The notes below the pieces were generated by a model that worked only from the letters and a program-made list of their open reading frames with translations, was not told the DNA's origin and ran no database searches. A stretch of 64,000 nucleotides of DNA from the NCBI RefSeq assembly GCF_000820225.1, contig NZ_CDDK01000004.1, positions 33,824 to 97,823 on the forward strand. The letters are read 5' to 3'. Below, piece by piece: positions 9,152 through 16,991 of the stretch; within the stretch, counting starts at the first letter, position 1, and each line of letters opens with the position of its first letter. This stretch comes from Aeromonas veronii bv. veronii (GTDB taxonomy: Bacteria > Pseudomonadota > Gammaproteobacteria > Enterobacterales > Aeromonadaceae). Both the position numbers and the translations under genes were made by a program.

Positions 9152-10147
9152 ATGGGTGCCGACAAAAAATTGCTGTTGGAAGTGTCTGACCTCAAGGTCC
9201 ACTTCAGTATCAAGAGTGGCAAGGCGTGGCCCTGGGCCAAACCGTCCGACCTCAAGGCGGTCGATGGCGTGACCTTGCGTCTCTATGAGGGGGAAACCCT
9301 CGGTGTGGTGGGGGAGTCCGGCTGCGGCAAATCGACCTTTGCCCGCGCCATCATCGGTCTGGTACCGGCCACCGATGGCAAGGTGGTGTGGCTGGGTGAC
9401 GATCTCACCAAGCTCGATCAGAATGCCCTGCGCGAGAAGCGCAAAGAGATCCAGATGATCTTCCAGGACCCGCTGGCTTCTCTGAACCCGCGCATGACCA
9501 TCGGCGACATCATCGCCGAGCCGCTCATCACCTTCTATCCCAACCTGCCACGGGAAGAGGTGAAGGAGAAGGTGCGCGCCATGATGAGTAAGGTGGGGCT
9601 CTTGCCCAACCTGGTCAACCGCTATCCGCACGAGTTCTCTGGTGGCCAGTGCCAGCGGATCGGGATTGCCCGGGCGCTGATCCTCGAGCCCAAGATGATC
9701 ATCTGTGACGAGCCGGTCTCGGCACTTGACGTCTCCATTCAGGCGCAGGTGGTCAACCTGCTCAAATCCCTGCAAAAGGAGATGGGGCTGTCGCTTATCT
9801 TCATCGCCCACGATCTGTCGGTGGTCAAGCACATCTCCGACCGGGTACTGGTGATGTATCTGGGCAACGCCGTCGAGCTGGGGACTCGCAAGGAGATCTT
9901 CGCCAACCCCTTGCACCCCTACACCAAGGCGCTGATGTCAGCGGTGCCGATCCCGGACCCTGAGCTGGAGCGCAACAAGGTGATCCAGATCCTGGAGGGG
10001 GACTTGCCCTCACCGATGAACCCGCCGTCCGGTTGCGTGTTCCGCACCCGCTGCCCGGTGGCTGGCCCCGAGTGCGCCAAGACCCGCCCTGTGCTGGAGG
10101 GGAACTTCGATCACGCGGTCTCCTGCCTCAAGGTCGACCCGCTCTGA
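9152..10147 (+). CDS. oppF: Oligopeptide ABC transporter ATPase OppF
   Basis: OppF is the second ATPase of the importer and pairs with OppD. It is 331 residues, with Walker A GESGCGKS at 54-61, signature FSGGQCQRIGIARAL, Walker B MIICDEPVSALD, switch histidine in IAHDLS, and the C-terminal CVFRTRCPVAGPEC cysteine segment. The first residues MGADKKLLLEVSDLKVHF match a normal OppF N-terminus. The start codon follows the oppD stop with no gap. It is the last gene of the operon and is followed by a strong terminator. Confidence 0.97.
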   Translation: MGADKKLLLEVSDLKVHFSIKSGKAWPWAKPSDLKAVDGVTLRLYEGETLGVVGESGCGKSTFARAIIGLVPATDGKVVWLGDDLTKLDQNALREKRKEIQMIFQDPLASLNPRMTIGDIIAEPLITFYPNLPREEVKEKVRAMMSKVGLLPNLVNRYPHEFSGGQCQRIGIARALILEPKMIICDEPVSALDVSIQAQVVNLLKSLQKEMGLSLIFIAHDLSVVKHISDRVLVMYLGNAVELGTRKEIFANPLHPYTKALMSAVPIPDPELERNKVIQILEGDLPSPMNPPSGCVFRTRCPVAGPECAKTRPVLEGNFDHAVSCLKVDPL

Positions 10148-10170
10148 TGGGGATGTGTTGAACCTGCTTG

Positions 10171-10205
10171 CGGGGCTCCTTGATGGGGCCCCGATTTATT
10201 TTTGA
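10171..10205 (+). terminator. Rho-independent terminator of the opp operon
   Basis: CGGGGCTCC/GGGGCCCCG stem (10171-10193, including one G-U pair) with a TTGAT loop, followed by ATTTATTTTT. It lies 24 bases after oppF. Confidence 0.8.
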
Positions 10206-10261
10206 CGGCAGTGAAGATGCCTCTTGGCGTTATCTTTTACCGCTGCTACTATCCGCGCAAC

Positions 10262-10437
10262 AAGGGGAGTAACTTCTCGCCGGTTTGTCGTCATTACGGT
10301 GCACCCATTTCCTGCAGTGCACCCGGCAGCCGGGCAGTCGATGCAAATCAGCTGTAAGTGAGACCTTGCCGAGAGGCAAGGTGTATCTGCTCCAAACGCA
10401 AACCCACGCCTCTCGGTCGTGGGTTTTGTCGTTTTTG
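10262..10437 (+). promoter_or_regulatory. yybP-ykoY family (Mn2+) riboswitch with terminator-like platform
   Basis: The leader of alx contains the hallmark GGGGAGTA (10264-10271), a hairpin GGTGCAC/GTGCACC (10299-10323), and GAGACCTTGCCGAGAGGCAAGG, whose CCTTGCC/GGCAAGG arms (10364-10381) form the second conserved helix. These are features of the manganese-sensing yybP-ykoY class, which precedes alx and mntP in E. coli. Downstream, AACCCACG/CGTGGGTT (10401-10425) followed by TTGTCGTTTTT looks like a terminator. CCGAGAGGC (10369-10377) in the aptamer is perfectly complementary to GCCTCTCGG (10408-10416) in the terminator loop and arm, giving a mutually exclusive fold. The class assignment is made by eye from conserved motifs. 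Confidence 0.85.
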
Positions 10438-10449
10438 GGAGAAGTGAAC

Positions 10450-11394
10450 ATGGGTGAATGGTGGATGTGGACCGGTTTCTTCAGCATAGTGCTGGTCCTG
10501 TTATGGATAGACATACGCTTTGTCGGTGGCGGCAAGTCACACAAGGTATCTCTCAAAGAGGCGGGCGTCTGGTCCCTCATCTGGATCAGTGTTGCCCTGC
10601 TCTTCAACCTGGCTATCTGGCTCTGGCTCGATCACAGCGCGGGCCGTGAAATCGCCAACCAGAAGGGGTTGGAGTTCCTCACCGGCTACCTCATCGAGAA
10701 AGCGCTGGCAGTGGACAACGTCTTCGTCTGGCTGATGCTGTTCGGCTACTTTGCCATTCCAGCCGAGCTGCAGCGCCGGGTGCTGCTGTACGGGGTACTG
10801 GGTGCCATCGTGATGCGGGCTGGTATGGTGTTCGCGGGCAGCTGGCTCATCGAGCAGTTCCACTGGATCCTCTATCTGTTTGGCGCTTTCCTGCTGCTGA
10901 CCGGTGCCAAGATGCTGTGGGCGGCCGACAAGGAGCCTGATCTCGCCAACAACCCGCTGCTGGGCTGGATGCGCCGTCGCTTCAAGGTGACCGAGACCCT
11001 GGAAGGGGAGAAGTTCTTCGTCTGGCGTGACGGTGTGCGCTATGCCACCCCGCTGCTGCTCATTCTGGTGTTGGTGGAGGTGAGCGATCTCATCTTCGCG
11101 GTGGACAGTATCCCGGCCATCTTCGCGGTGACCACGGATCCCTTCATCGTGCTGACCTCCAACATCTTCGCCATCATGGGTCTGCGAGCCATGTACTTCC
11201 TGCTGGCGGGTGTGGCTGATCGCTTCGCCCTGCTCAAATACGGTCTGGCGCTGATCCTGATGTTTATCGGGGTCAAGATGCTGCTGCTGGATATCTTCAA
11301 GATCCCGACCGGCATTGCGCTTGGTGTAGTCGCGTTGATCCTGCTGGCATCCATGGGCCTGAGTCTGTTTGTGACCCGTAAAAAGGCCGCTTAA
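10450..11394 (+). CDS. alx: TerC-family membrane protein Alx (manganese-linked)
   Basis: This multi-pass inner-membrane protein is close to E. coli Alx, a TerC-family protein implicated in manganese export and alkaline response. The 314-residue product has about nine hydrophobic segments. TerC hallmarks are EKALAVDNVFVWLMLF near residues 80-95 and VEVSDLIFAVDSIPAIFAVT near 215-235, both with conserved acidic residues inside membrane segments, and SNIFAIMGLRAMYFLLAG. The ATG at 10450 follows GGGAGAAGTGAAC; a longer frame from 10285 would run through the riboswitch and is rejected. The Mn2+ riboswitch just upstream supports the name. Confidence 0.93.
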   Translation: MGEWWMWTGFFSIVLVLLWIDIRFVGGGKSHKVSLKEAGVWSLIWISVALLFNLAIWLWLDHSAGREIANQKGLEFLTGYLIEKALAVDNVFVWLMLFGYFAIPAELQRRVLLYGVLGAIVMRAGMVFAGSWLIEQFHWILYLFGAFLLLTGAKMLWAADKEPDLANNPLLGWMRRRFKVTETLEGEKFFVWRDGVRYATPLLLILVLVEVSDLIFAVDSIPAIFAVTTDPFIVLTSNIFAIMGLRAMYFLLAGVADRFALLKYGLALILMFIGVKMLLLDIFKIPTGIALGVVALILLASMGLSLFVTRKKAA

Positions 11395-11420
11395 ACGCAA
11401 CATCATTTAATACCAAACAA

Positions 11421-11446
11421 CAAGGGCTCCCGCGGGAGCCCTTTTT
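11421..11446. terminator. Terminator between alx and the convergent racemase gene
   Basis: AAGGGCTCCC/GGGAGCCCTT hairpin followed on the plus strand by TTTTCAT and on the minus strand by TTGTTTGG. It probably serves both converging genes, more strongly for alx. Confidence 0.8.
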
Positions 11447-11458
11447 CATATCGCGTGA

Positions 11459-12685
11459 TCAGCGTTTGATCTTTTTGGGGTTGGTGTAGCCCCAGATGGT
11501 GTACATGTCCGCCAGCAGGGCGCCGTTGTACTCCTCCAGATCCGCCTGTTTCACTTCGGCGTCACCCTGACGGCCAAACAGCACCACCTCGTCGCCGGGT
11601 TTCACCCCTTTCAGATCAGTCACATCCACCATGATGGTGTTCATGGAGGTCTTGCCGACCACCGGCACCTTCTGACCCTGGATCAGCACATAGGCCTTGT
11701 TGCTCAGGGAGCGGCGATAACCATCGGAGTAGCCCAGCGGCAGGTTGGCGAGCCAGGAGTCACGCTTGAGAGTAAAGGTGCGGTCATAACCGACGGTGTT
11801 ACCCGCTGCATAGTGGTTGACCGAGGCGACCTGGGTCTTGAATGCCATCACCCGCTTGTATTCGGTGTGGGAGGGGATGGAGTCACCGTAGAGCAGGCCG
11901 CCCGGGCGCACCATGTCGAAGTAGGCGTCCGGCACGGCCAGGGTGGCGAAGGAGTTGGCGGCGTGGATGGTGATCTTGCTGCGATCCAGCTTGCCCGCTT
12001 CCAGCAGCCACTGGGAGTCCAGTTTGAACTGTGCCAGTCCCATCTTGACGTCCTCTTTCTCCTCCACCGGGAAGTGGGTCATGATGCCGACCGGGGTGAT
12101 CCCCTTGAGCTTGAGCATGGCCAGCGCATCCTGTTTGGCATCGGCCAGACGCAGGTCGATGCCGTTGCGGCTCATGCCGGCGGAGTTGAGCGCGATATGC
12201 ACCGGAATGGTGGTGTGGTGGCGCTGGGCGATATCGGCGATACCCTGGGCACTCACCAGACTGCCGATCAGCTCCTCCATCTTGTAGGGCAGGGCCTGCT
12301 CTACTTCATCCGGGGTGGCAGCACGCACCCGCATCAGACGGCCGGTAAAGCCCTTCTCGCGGGCGACGCGCGCCTCTTCGTTGCTGGCGATGCCGATGCA
12401 GGGGATATTGGCCTTGACCACGGAGGGGACCAGCAGGTCGATGCCATGACCATAAGCGTCGGCCTTCATGATGGCGCAGATCTGCGGGCCCTTGTCGCCG
12501 AGGCGATCCTTGAGGGTCTGGATATTGTGTTCAAAGGCGCCCAGATCCACTTCCAACCAGGCGTTGCTGGCGGTTTGCTCCTGGCCGCTGCGATGATCCG
12601 TCGCAAGGGGCAGATAGGGAGCCGCAACGGCTTGGCCCGCGAGCAGGCCGAAGATCAGGGTAGCCAGCAGAGTTTTCTTGTGCAT
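11459..12685 (-). CDS. Exported broad-specificity amino acid racemase (Bsr/Alr family)
   Basis: This PLP-dependent racemase of the alanine racemase fold has a clear signal peptide (MHKKTLLATLIFGLLAGQAVA-AP, about 21 residues), so it is predicted to act in the periplasm. The PLP lysine lies in AIMKADAYGHG (Lys74), and the second catalytic tyrosine probably lies in NTVGYDRTF. The 408-residue length, signal peptide and HAANSFATL segment fit the BsrV/BsrAh group, which makes D-Met, D-Leu, D-Lys or D-Arg from L-forms in Vibrio and Aeromonas. It is distinct from the cytoplasmic alanine racemase needed for cell wall precursors. The start at 12685 is preceded by an AAGGAAT-type ribosome site. Its substrate range cannot be read from sequence alone. 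Confidence 0.9.
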   Translation of the reverse strand: MHKKTLLATLIFGLLAGQAVAAPYLPLATDHRSGQEQTASNAWLEVDLGAFEHNIQTLKDRLGDKGPQICAIMKADAYGHGIDLLVPSVVKANIPCIGIASNEEARVAREKGFTGRLMRVRAATPDEVEQALPYKMEELIGSLVSAQGIADIAQRHHTTIPVHIALNSAGMSRNGIDLRLADAKQDALAMLKLKGITPVGIMTHFPVEEKEDVKMGLAQFKLDSQWLLEAGKLDRSKITIHAANSFATLAVPDAYFDMVRPGGLLYGDSIPSHTEYKRVMAFKTQVASVNHYAAGNTVGYDRTFTLKRDSWLANLPLGYSDGYRRSLSNKAYVLIQGQKVPVVGKTSMNTIMVDVTDLKGVKPGDEVVLFGRQGDAEVKQADLEEYNGALLADMYTIWGYTNPKKIKR

Positions 12686-12858
12686 GGTGATTCCTTTTTG
12701 TTGTTCGCGTTGGATAGTTTGGACGGGGTCGGCCACATTGGTGGTGGTTTAACCACAACTTGTTGTTATTATTATGATCTTTGTCACTCTCAACAGGCGC
12801 TGACTGGTTGGGAGTCTACCGCAACACGGGTTCGGCCGACACTCGTCAGGGGAAGAAA

Positions 12859-13308
12859 ATGGTCAATCTTGAGTTACGTTTGCCACCACCGCTGATCTTC
12901 CTGCTCTGTGCCGGGGCCATGTGGTGGCTAAGAGGGGAGAGCCAGCCCGGTATCTGGGCAATGACGCTGATGGCTGTGCTGGTCGTGGCGGGGGCCATCA
13001 TGGGCTTTGGTGCCCTGCAGCGGTTTCGTCACCACCAGACCACTGTCAGCCCCACCAAACCGCAGCACACCAGTCGTCTGGTGACCTGTGGCGTCTATCG
13101 TGTCAGTCGCAATCCCATGTATCTGGGGCTGCTCTGCTGGCTGGTCGCCTGGGGCTGCTATCTGGGGGGAAGTTGGGTCTGGGTTGGGCCAATCGTGCTG
13201 GTGGCCTTGCTGACCCGCTTTCAGATCATGCCGGAGGAGCGGCTGCTGCGCGCCCGTTTCGGCGACGAGTATGTGGCGTATTGCCAGCGCGTTCGCCGTT
13301 GGTGCTGA
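12859..13308 (+). CDS. Isoprenylcysteine carboxyl methyltransferase (ICMT)-family membrane protein
   Basis: This is a 149-residue membrane protein with about three or four hydrophobic segments. The C-terminal half holds the ICMT/PEMT-type signature TSRLVTCGVYRVSRNPMYLG, followed by EERLLRARFGDEYVAYCQRVRRW, the usual S-adenosylmethionine-binding end of this family. Bacterial members are small integral-membrane methyltransferases or reductase-like proteins whose substrates are mostly unknown. The ATG at 12859 follows AGGGGAAGAAA. A frame beginning with TTG at 12781 would add 26 unlikely residues. The gene is divergent from the racemase gene and is followed by a run of 9-base repeats. Confidence 0.8.
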   Translation: MVNLELRLPPPLIFLLCAGAMWWLRGESQPGIWAMTLMAVLVVAGAIMGFGALQRFRHHQTTVSPTKPQHTSRLVTCGVYRVSRNPMYLGLLCWLVAWGCYLGGSWVWVGPIVLVALLTRFQIMPEERLLRARFGDEYVAYCQRVRRWC

Positions 13309-13314
13309 CTGGCT

Positions 13315-13350
13315 GTGAGCTGCGTGAGCTGCGTGAGCTGCGGGAGCTGA
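13315..13350. repeat. Tandem 9-base repeat (GTGAGCTGC)
   Basis: Three perfect copies of GTGAGCTGC (13315-13341) and one imperfect copy GGGAGCTGA (13342-13350) start six bases after the methyltransferase stop codon. They lie between convergent genes, so a change in copy number would not alter either protein. Confidence 0.85.
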
Positions 13351-13381
13351 GGGATAAGTCGGGTCAGCCGTGCGGGATAAA

Positions 13382-13409
13382 GAGAACCCCGGGCTGGCCC
13401 GGGGTTCTC
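13382..13409 (-). terminator. Hairpin after pilU, probable terminator
   Basis: A 13-pair GAGAACCCCGGGC/GCCCGGGGTTCTC stem with a two-base loop lies ten bases after the pilU stop on the minus strand. The downstream T content is low (TTTA), so it may act with Rho or mainly protect mRNA ends. Confidence 0.6.
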
Positions 13410-13419
13410 GAGGGGCAGG

Positions 13420-14559
13420 TTAGAAAAAATCGCCCTTCTCGTCCTTGGTGGGTTCGAGGCTCCAGCCGGTGGCATCGCTGCTGCTGGCAATCTGCCCCTT
13501 CTCCTTCCACAGCTTGATCTTGAGGCGCAGGTTGTTGGCCGAGTCGGCGTTCTTCACCGCCTCTTCTTCCTCAATTACCCCTTCCACCACCAGATCAAAC
13601 AGGGCACTGTCGAAGGTGACCATGCCGAGGGCTTTGGATTTCTCCATCACCTCCTTGAGGCCGCCAAATTCACCGCGCTTGATCATGTCGCGGATGGTGT
13701 GGGTGCCGAGCATGATCTCCACTGCGGCCCGGCGGCCACCATCGGTGGTTTTCACCAGCCGCTGGGAGACAAAAGCCTTGAGGTTGTTGCCCAGATCGTT
13801 GAGCAGCTGGGGGCGGCGCTCCTCGGGGAAGAAGTTGATGATGCGATCCAGCGCCTGGTTGGCGTTGTTGGCGTGCAGGGTGGAGATGGCAAGGTGGCCG
13901 GTTTCGGAGAAGGCCAGCGCATGTTCCATGGTCTCGCGATCGCGAATTTCGCCGATAAGAATGACATCCGGCGCCTGACGTAGGGTGTTTTTCAGGGCAG
14001 CGTGGAAGCTACGGGTATCCACGCCAACCTCCCGCTGGTTGATGATGCTCTTGCGGTGGCGATGAACGAACTCCACCGGATCCTCGATGGTGATGATGTG
14101 GCCACCGCTGTTGCGGTTGCGATGGTCGATAAGCGCTGCCAGCGAAGTGGATTTACCCGAGCCGGTACCGCCGACAAACAGCACCAGACCGCGTTTCTCC
14201 ATGATGGTGTCGAGCAACACAGGCGGGAGTTTGAGATCTTCAAAGCGGGGGATTTCGGTCTTGATGTTGCGGGCCACCAGAGAGACTTCGTTGCGCTGCT
14301 TGAAGATGTTGACCCGAAAGCGGCCGATCTGGGGCAGGGAGATGGCGAGGTTCATCTCCAGATCCTTCTCGAACTGCTGCTTCTGCTCGCCATCCATGAT
14401 CTCGGCGGCGATCCGCGCCACTTCACCCGGCTCCAGCGGCGTTTCGTTGAGGGGGCGCAGGCCGCCGTTAAATTTGGCGCAGGGGGGCGCGCCGGTCGAC
14501 AGATAGAGGTCTGAGCCATCCTGCTTGGCCAGGATCTGTAACATGTCTCGCAATTCCAT
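13420..14559 (-). CDS. pilU: Type IV pilus retraction ATPase PilU
   Basis: PilU is a cytoplasmic hexameric ATPase that helps PilT retract type IV pili. The 379-residue protein has the N-terminal GSDLYLSTGAPPCAKFNGGLRPL segment, Walker A GGTGSGKST at about 130-138, the Asp box EDPVEFVH, Walker B ILIGEIRDRETM and the His box ISTLHANNANQALDRIINFFP. The N-terminus MELRDMLQILAKQDGSDLYL and the C-terminal extension after residue 340 favour PilU over PilT. No pilT or other pilus gene is next to it in this window, although pilT-pilU are usually adjacent. It lies 58 bases downstream of the DMT_6 gene on the same strand. Confidence 0.88.
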   Translation of the reverse strand: MELRDMLQILAKQDGSDLYLSTGAPPCAKFNGGLRPLNETPLEPGEVARIAAEIMDGEQKQQFEKDLEMNLAISLPQIGRFRVNIFKQRNEVSLVARNIKTEIPRFEDLKLPPVLLDTIMEKRGLVLFVGGTGSGKSTSLAALIDHRNRNSGGHIITIEDPVEFVHRHRKSIINQREVGVDTRSFHAALKNTLRQAPDVILIGEIRDRETMEHALAFSETGHLAISTLHANNANQALDRIINFFPEERRPQLLNDLGNNLKAFVSQRLVKTTDGGRRAAVEIMLGTHTIRDMIKRGEFGGLKEVMEKSKALGMVTFDSALFDLVVEGVIEEEEAVKNADSANNLRLKIKLWKEKGQIASSSDATGWSLEPTKDEKGDFF

Positions 14560-14617
14560 TTTTTTGCCTCGTCGATCAATGAGATGCCATGAGCGGGATG
14601 ATATTGAGTGTACAGCC

Positions 14618-14974
14618 TCAGGCGCCGGTCAGTTTCTCGCGAAAGACAAAAAAGACCGCACCGAGAATGCAGAGCCCTGCCCAGAGATAGTCCCATTTCA
14701 GATCTTCCTTGAGATAGAAGATAGAGAAGGGGACGAATACGGTGAGTGTGATCACTTCTTGCAAGATTTTCAGCTGGCCCACGCTCATCACCGTATGGCC
14801 AATGCGGTTGGCGGGCACTTGCAGCAGGTATTCGAACAGGGCGATACCCCAGCTCACCAGGGCGGCAATGATCCAGGGTTTATGGTTCATGCTCTTGAGG
14901 TGAGCGTACCAGGCGAAGGTCATAAAGACGTTGCTGCAGAGCAGTAGACCGATACTGGCGAAAATCGGGTTCAT
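14618..14974 (-). CDS. DMT-superfamily small membrane protein (DUF486/DMT_6)
   Basis: The 118-residue protein has four hydrophobic segments and matches the DUF486 (DMT_6) family. Recognisable segments are MTFAWYAHL near residue 18, WIIAALVSWGIALFEYLLQVPANRIGH near 33-60, and LKILQEVITLTVFVPFSIFYLKE near 67-90. The family belongs to the drug/metabolite transporter superfamily as a half-length form that probably dimerises. Substrate is unknown. The ATG at 14972-14974 follows AAGGAGAACCC; a longer frame reaching 15304 would overlap the divergent solute-binding gene. It may be cotranscribed with pilU. Confidence 0.85.
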   Translation of the reverse strand: MNPIFASIGLLLCSNVFMTFAWYAHLKSMNHKPWIIAALVSWGIALFEYLLQVPANRIGHTVMSVGQLKILQEVITLTVFVPFSIFYLKEDLKWDYLWAGLCILGAVFFVFREKLTGA

Positions 14975-15086
14975 AGGGTTCTCCTTGAAAATCCGGCGCA
15001 TTTTATCCCTGAACCACGGGTTTTCATACGTGGTGCGGGAGGGTATTTTTAACCAACAGGATAAGCCGTGCGAGGTATGCGACGGG

Positions 15087-15818
15087 ATGGGCAAGTTATG
15101 CGGGATAGTGTTGTTACTGTTATTTGCCATGCCGGTGCGAGCGACCCCGACGCTGACGGTGGCCACCGATCTGTGGCCGCCATTTCGCATCCTGCAAGCG
15201 GATGGCCGGTTGCAGGGGCTCGACATGGACATCCTGCGCCGGTTGCAACAGGCGAGCGGCATTGAGTTGCAGGTACGGCGGATGCCGTGGGGCAGGGCGC
15301 TCAAGCAGATGCAGACCGGCCAGGTCGATCTGATGATTGGCCTCGCCTATACCGCCGAGCGGGCGCAGTTCATCGACTATCTGCAGCCTGCCTACTATCA
15401 GTGCTGGCCCGCGTTTTATGGTCAGCCGGTCAATGTGGCCCGGATCCACCAATACCGCGATCTGCAGGGGGTGAAGGTCGGCTATGTGCTCAACTCCGCC
15501 TACTTTGAGCCCTTCAACAGTGACAGTCGCCTCGACAAGCACGGAGTACCCACCGAAGATCAGCTGCTGCGCATGGTGCAGCGCGGTCACCTGCCGCTGA
15601 TGATTGGCACCGACTGTCAGGTGGACTATGCCTTGAGTCAGGGAAATGCCAGCCGGATAGGCAAGGCGGACTACCGCCCCGCCACGCCGGTGACCCTCTA
15701 TCTGGGGATGAGCAAGCACTCACCTCACCAGTCGCTGCGCCAGCCCTTGCTGGTGGCGCTGCAAAATCTGGTGGCCAGCGGCGAGATAAGCGTGATGGCC
15801 AAGCGTTACCAGCCTTGA
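15087..15818 (+). CDS. Periplasmic substrate-binding protein, family 3-like
   Basis: A 243-residue protein with a signal peptide (MGKLCGIVLLLLFAMPVRA-TP). It resembles the amino acid-binding SBP family 3: TLTVATDLWPPFRILQADGRLQGLDMDILRRL at the mature N-terminus, MPWGRALKQMQTGQVDLMIGLAYTAERAQFIDYLQPAY in the middle, and a C-terminal VALQNLVASGEISVMAKRYQ. Many such single-gene proteins in this group are sensors or receptors rather than parts of an amino acid importer. No cognate permease gene is adjacent; btuCD follow on the same strand, but this is not a BtuF-like fold. The ATG at 15087 was chosen because it begins the signal peptide. Confidence 0.8.
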   Translation: MGKLCGIVLLLLFAMPVRATPTLTVATDLWPPFRILQADGRLQGLDMDILRRLQQASGIELQVRRMPWGRALKQMQTGQVDLMIGLAYTAERAQFIDYLQPAYYQCWPAFYGQPVNVARIHQYRDLQGVKVGYVLNSAYFEPFNSDSRLDKHGVPTEDQLLRMVQRGHLPLMIGTDCQVDYALSQGNASRIGKADYRPATPVTLYLGMSKHSPHQSLRQPLLVALQNLVASGEISVMAKRYQP

Positions 15819-15915
15819 CCTTGGGTGGCAAGCCACTGTTATCATGCCCTTTTCCTGCTTCTCCCCCGGCGCTGCGACAGGGCCGGGGGGAAGCCTTGTT
15901 ATTCGGGGATCCTCC

Positions 15916-16923
15916 TTGTACCTCTCCCTTATCGCCCGCCAGCAGCGCTGGCAGCGGCGCTGGCTCTGTGGCCTGACGCTGCTGACCTTGCTGCTGTTTT
16001 TCTTCTCCCTCGTCTGGGGCGAGTTTGTGCTGCTGCCCTGGCAGCCCCTTGGCGATCTCGAACAGCGCATCCTGCTGGAGCTGCGCCTGCCCCGCGCCTT
16101 GCTGGCCCTCTTGGCTGGCGCCGCGCTCGCTTGTGGCGGCGCCGTATTGCAGGTGATGCTGCACAACCCGGTGGCCGAACCCGGGCTGCTTGGCGTTTCA
16201 AGCGGAGCAGGACTGGCTGCCATGGTGGCGATGGCGGTGGCCAAGTCCCTCGGCCTCTATCTGCCTGGCTGGGGGCTGTCGCTGGCGGCCTTCGGTGGCG
16301 CCCTGCTGGTAACCATGCTGCTCATTCGGCTGGCTCGTCGGGCGCGTCTCGGTCATGCCCGCTTGCTGTTGTTTGGCGTCGCCATCGGCATTCTCACCAA
16401 TGCCGCCATGACCTGGTTGATGTACTTTGCCGATGATGGCTCCTTGCGTGAATTCATGTTCTGGATGATGGGGAGCCTCTCTTACGGCAGCCAGCAGTTT
16501 GCCTGGTGGTGGCTGGTGCTGCCGCTCACCCTGGGCTGGCTCTGCTGGCAGGGCAAGGCGCTGCAACAGTTGTTGTTGGGGGAGACCCAGGCCCGCCTGA
16601 TGGGGATGGATGTCGACAAGATGCGGGTGCGGCTGGTGCTGGCGGTCTGTCTGCTGACCGGTGTGGCGGTGTCGTTGTGTGGTGTCATCGGTTTTGTTGG
16701 GTTGGTGGTGCCCCATCTGCTGCGGCTCTGCGGTGGCAGCGATCAGCGCTTTCTGCTGCCTGCTTCGGCGCTTGGCGGCGGGGCCCTGCTGCTGGCGGCC
16801 GATCTGGTTGCTCGATCCACCCTGAGCGCGGGGGAGTTGCCTATCGGCGTCATCACCGCCTCGGTGGGGGCGCCGCTCTTTATCTACCTGCTATTGAGGC
16901 AAACTGCCGATGGTGCTGCATGA
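15916..16923 (+). CDS. btuC: Vitamin B12 ABC transporter permease BtuC
   Basis: BtuC forms the inner-membrane channel for cobalamin import. From a TTG start at 15916 (ribosome site CGGGGA) the protein is 335 residues and begins close to the E. coli protein (IARQQRWQRRWL). An ATG at 15844 in the same frame would add 24 residues and has no good ribosome site, so the start is uncertain. Ten hydrophobic segments can be traced. Family features are IRLPRAL-like LELRLPRALLALLAG, NPVAEPGLLGVSSGAG, GFVGLVVPHLLRLCGGSDQR and AGELPIGVITASVGAPLFIYLL. It is paired with btuD 59 bases downstream. No btuF is present nearby. Confidence 0.9.
   Translation: MYLSLIARQQRWQRRWLCGLTLLTLLLFFFSLVWGEFVLLPWQPLGDLEQRILLELRLPRALLALLAGAALACGGAVLQVMLHNPVAEPGLLGVSSGAGLAAMVAMAVAKSLGLYLPGWGLSLAAFGGALLVTMLLIRLARRARLGHARLLLFGVAIGILTNAAMTWLMYFADDGSLREFMFWMMGSLSYGSQQFAWWWLVLPLTLGWLCWQGKALQQLLLGETQARLMGMDVDKMRVRLVLAVCLLTGVAVSLCGVIGFVGLVVPHLLRLCGGSDQRFLLPASALGGGALLLAADLVARSTLSAGELPIGVITASVGAPLFIYLLLRQTADGAA
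16894..16912 (+). repeat. 19-base near-repeat, copy 1 (btuC end)
   Basis: TTGAGGCAAACTGCCGATG at the end of btuC recurs with two changes at 16973-16991 across the btuD start. In the second copy the GAGGCAAG part serves as the btuD ribosome site. Confidence 0.6.
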
Positions 16924-16972
16924 ATATCTGCATGATTTGGTCGGGGCGCGCAGTCTCCTTATTTACCCGTTG

Positions 16973-16991
16973 TTGAGGCAAGATGCCGATG
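16973..16991 (+). repeat. 19-base near-repeat, copy 2 (btuD start)
   Basis: TTGAGGCAAGATGCCGATG matches copy 1 at 17 of 19 bases. The changed bases create the ATG at 16983 used as the btuD start. Confidence 0.6.

Noticed and set aside
15819-15915. Cobalamin riboswitch before btuC
   Set aside because: Only a GCCACTGTTA fragment matches; the GGGAA...GGTG...TCC part and the B12 box are missing, and upstream sequence is coding.
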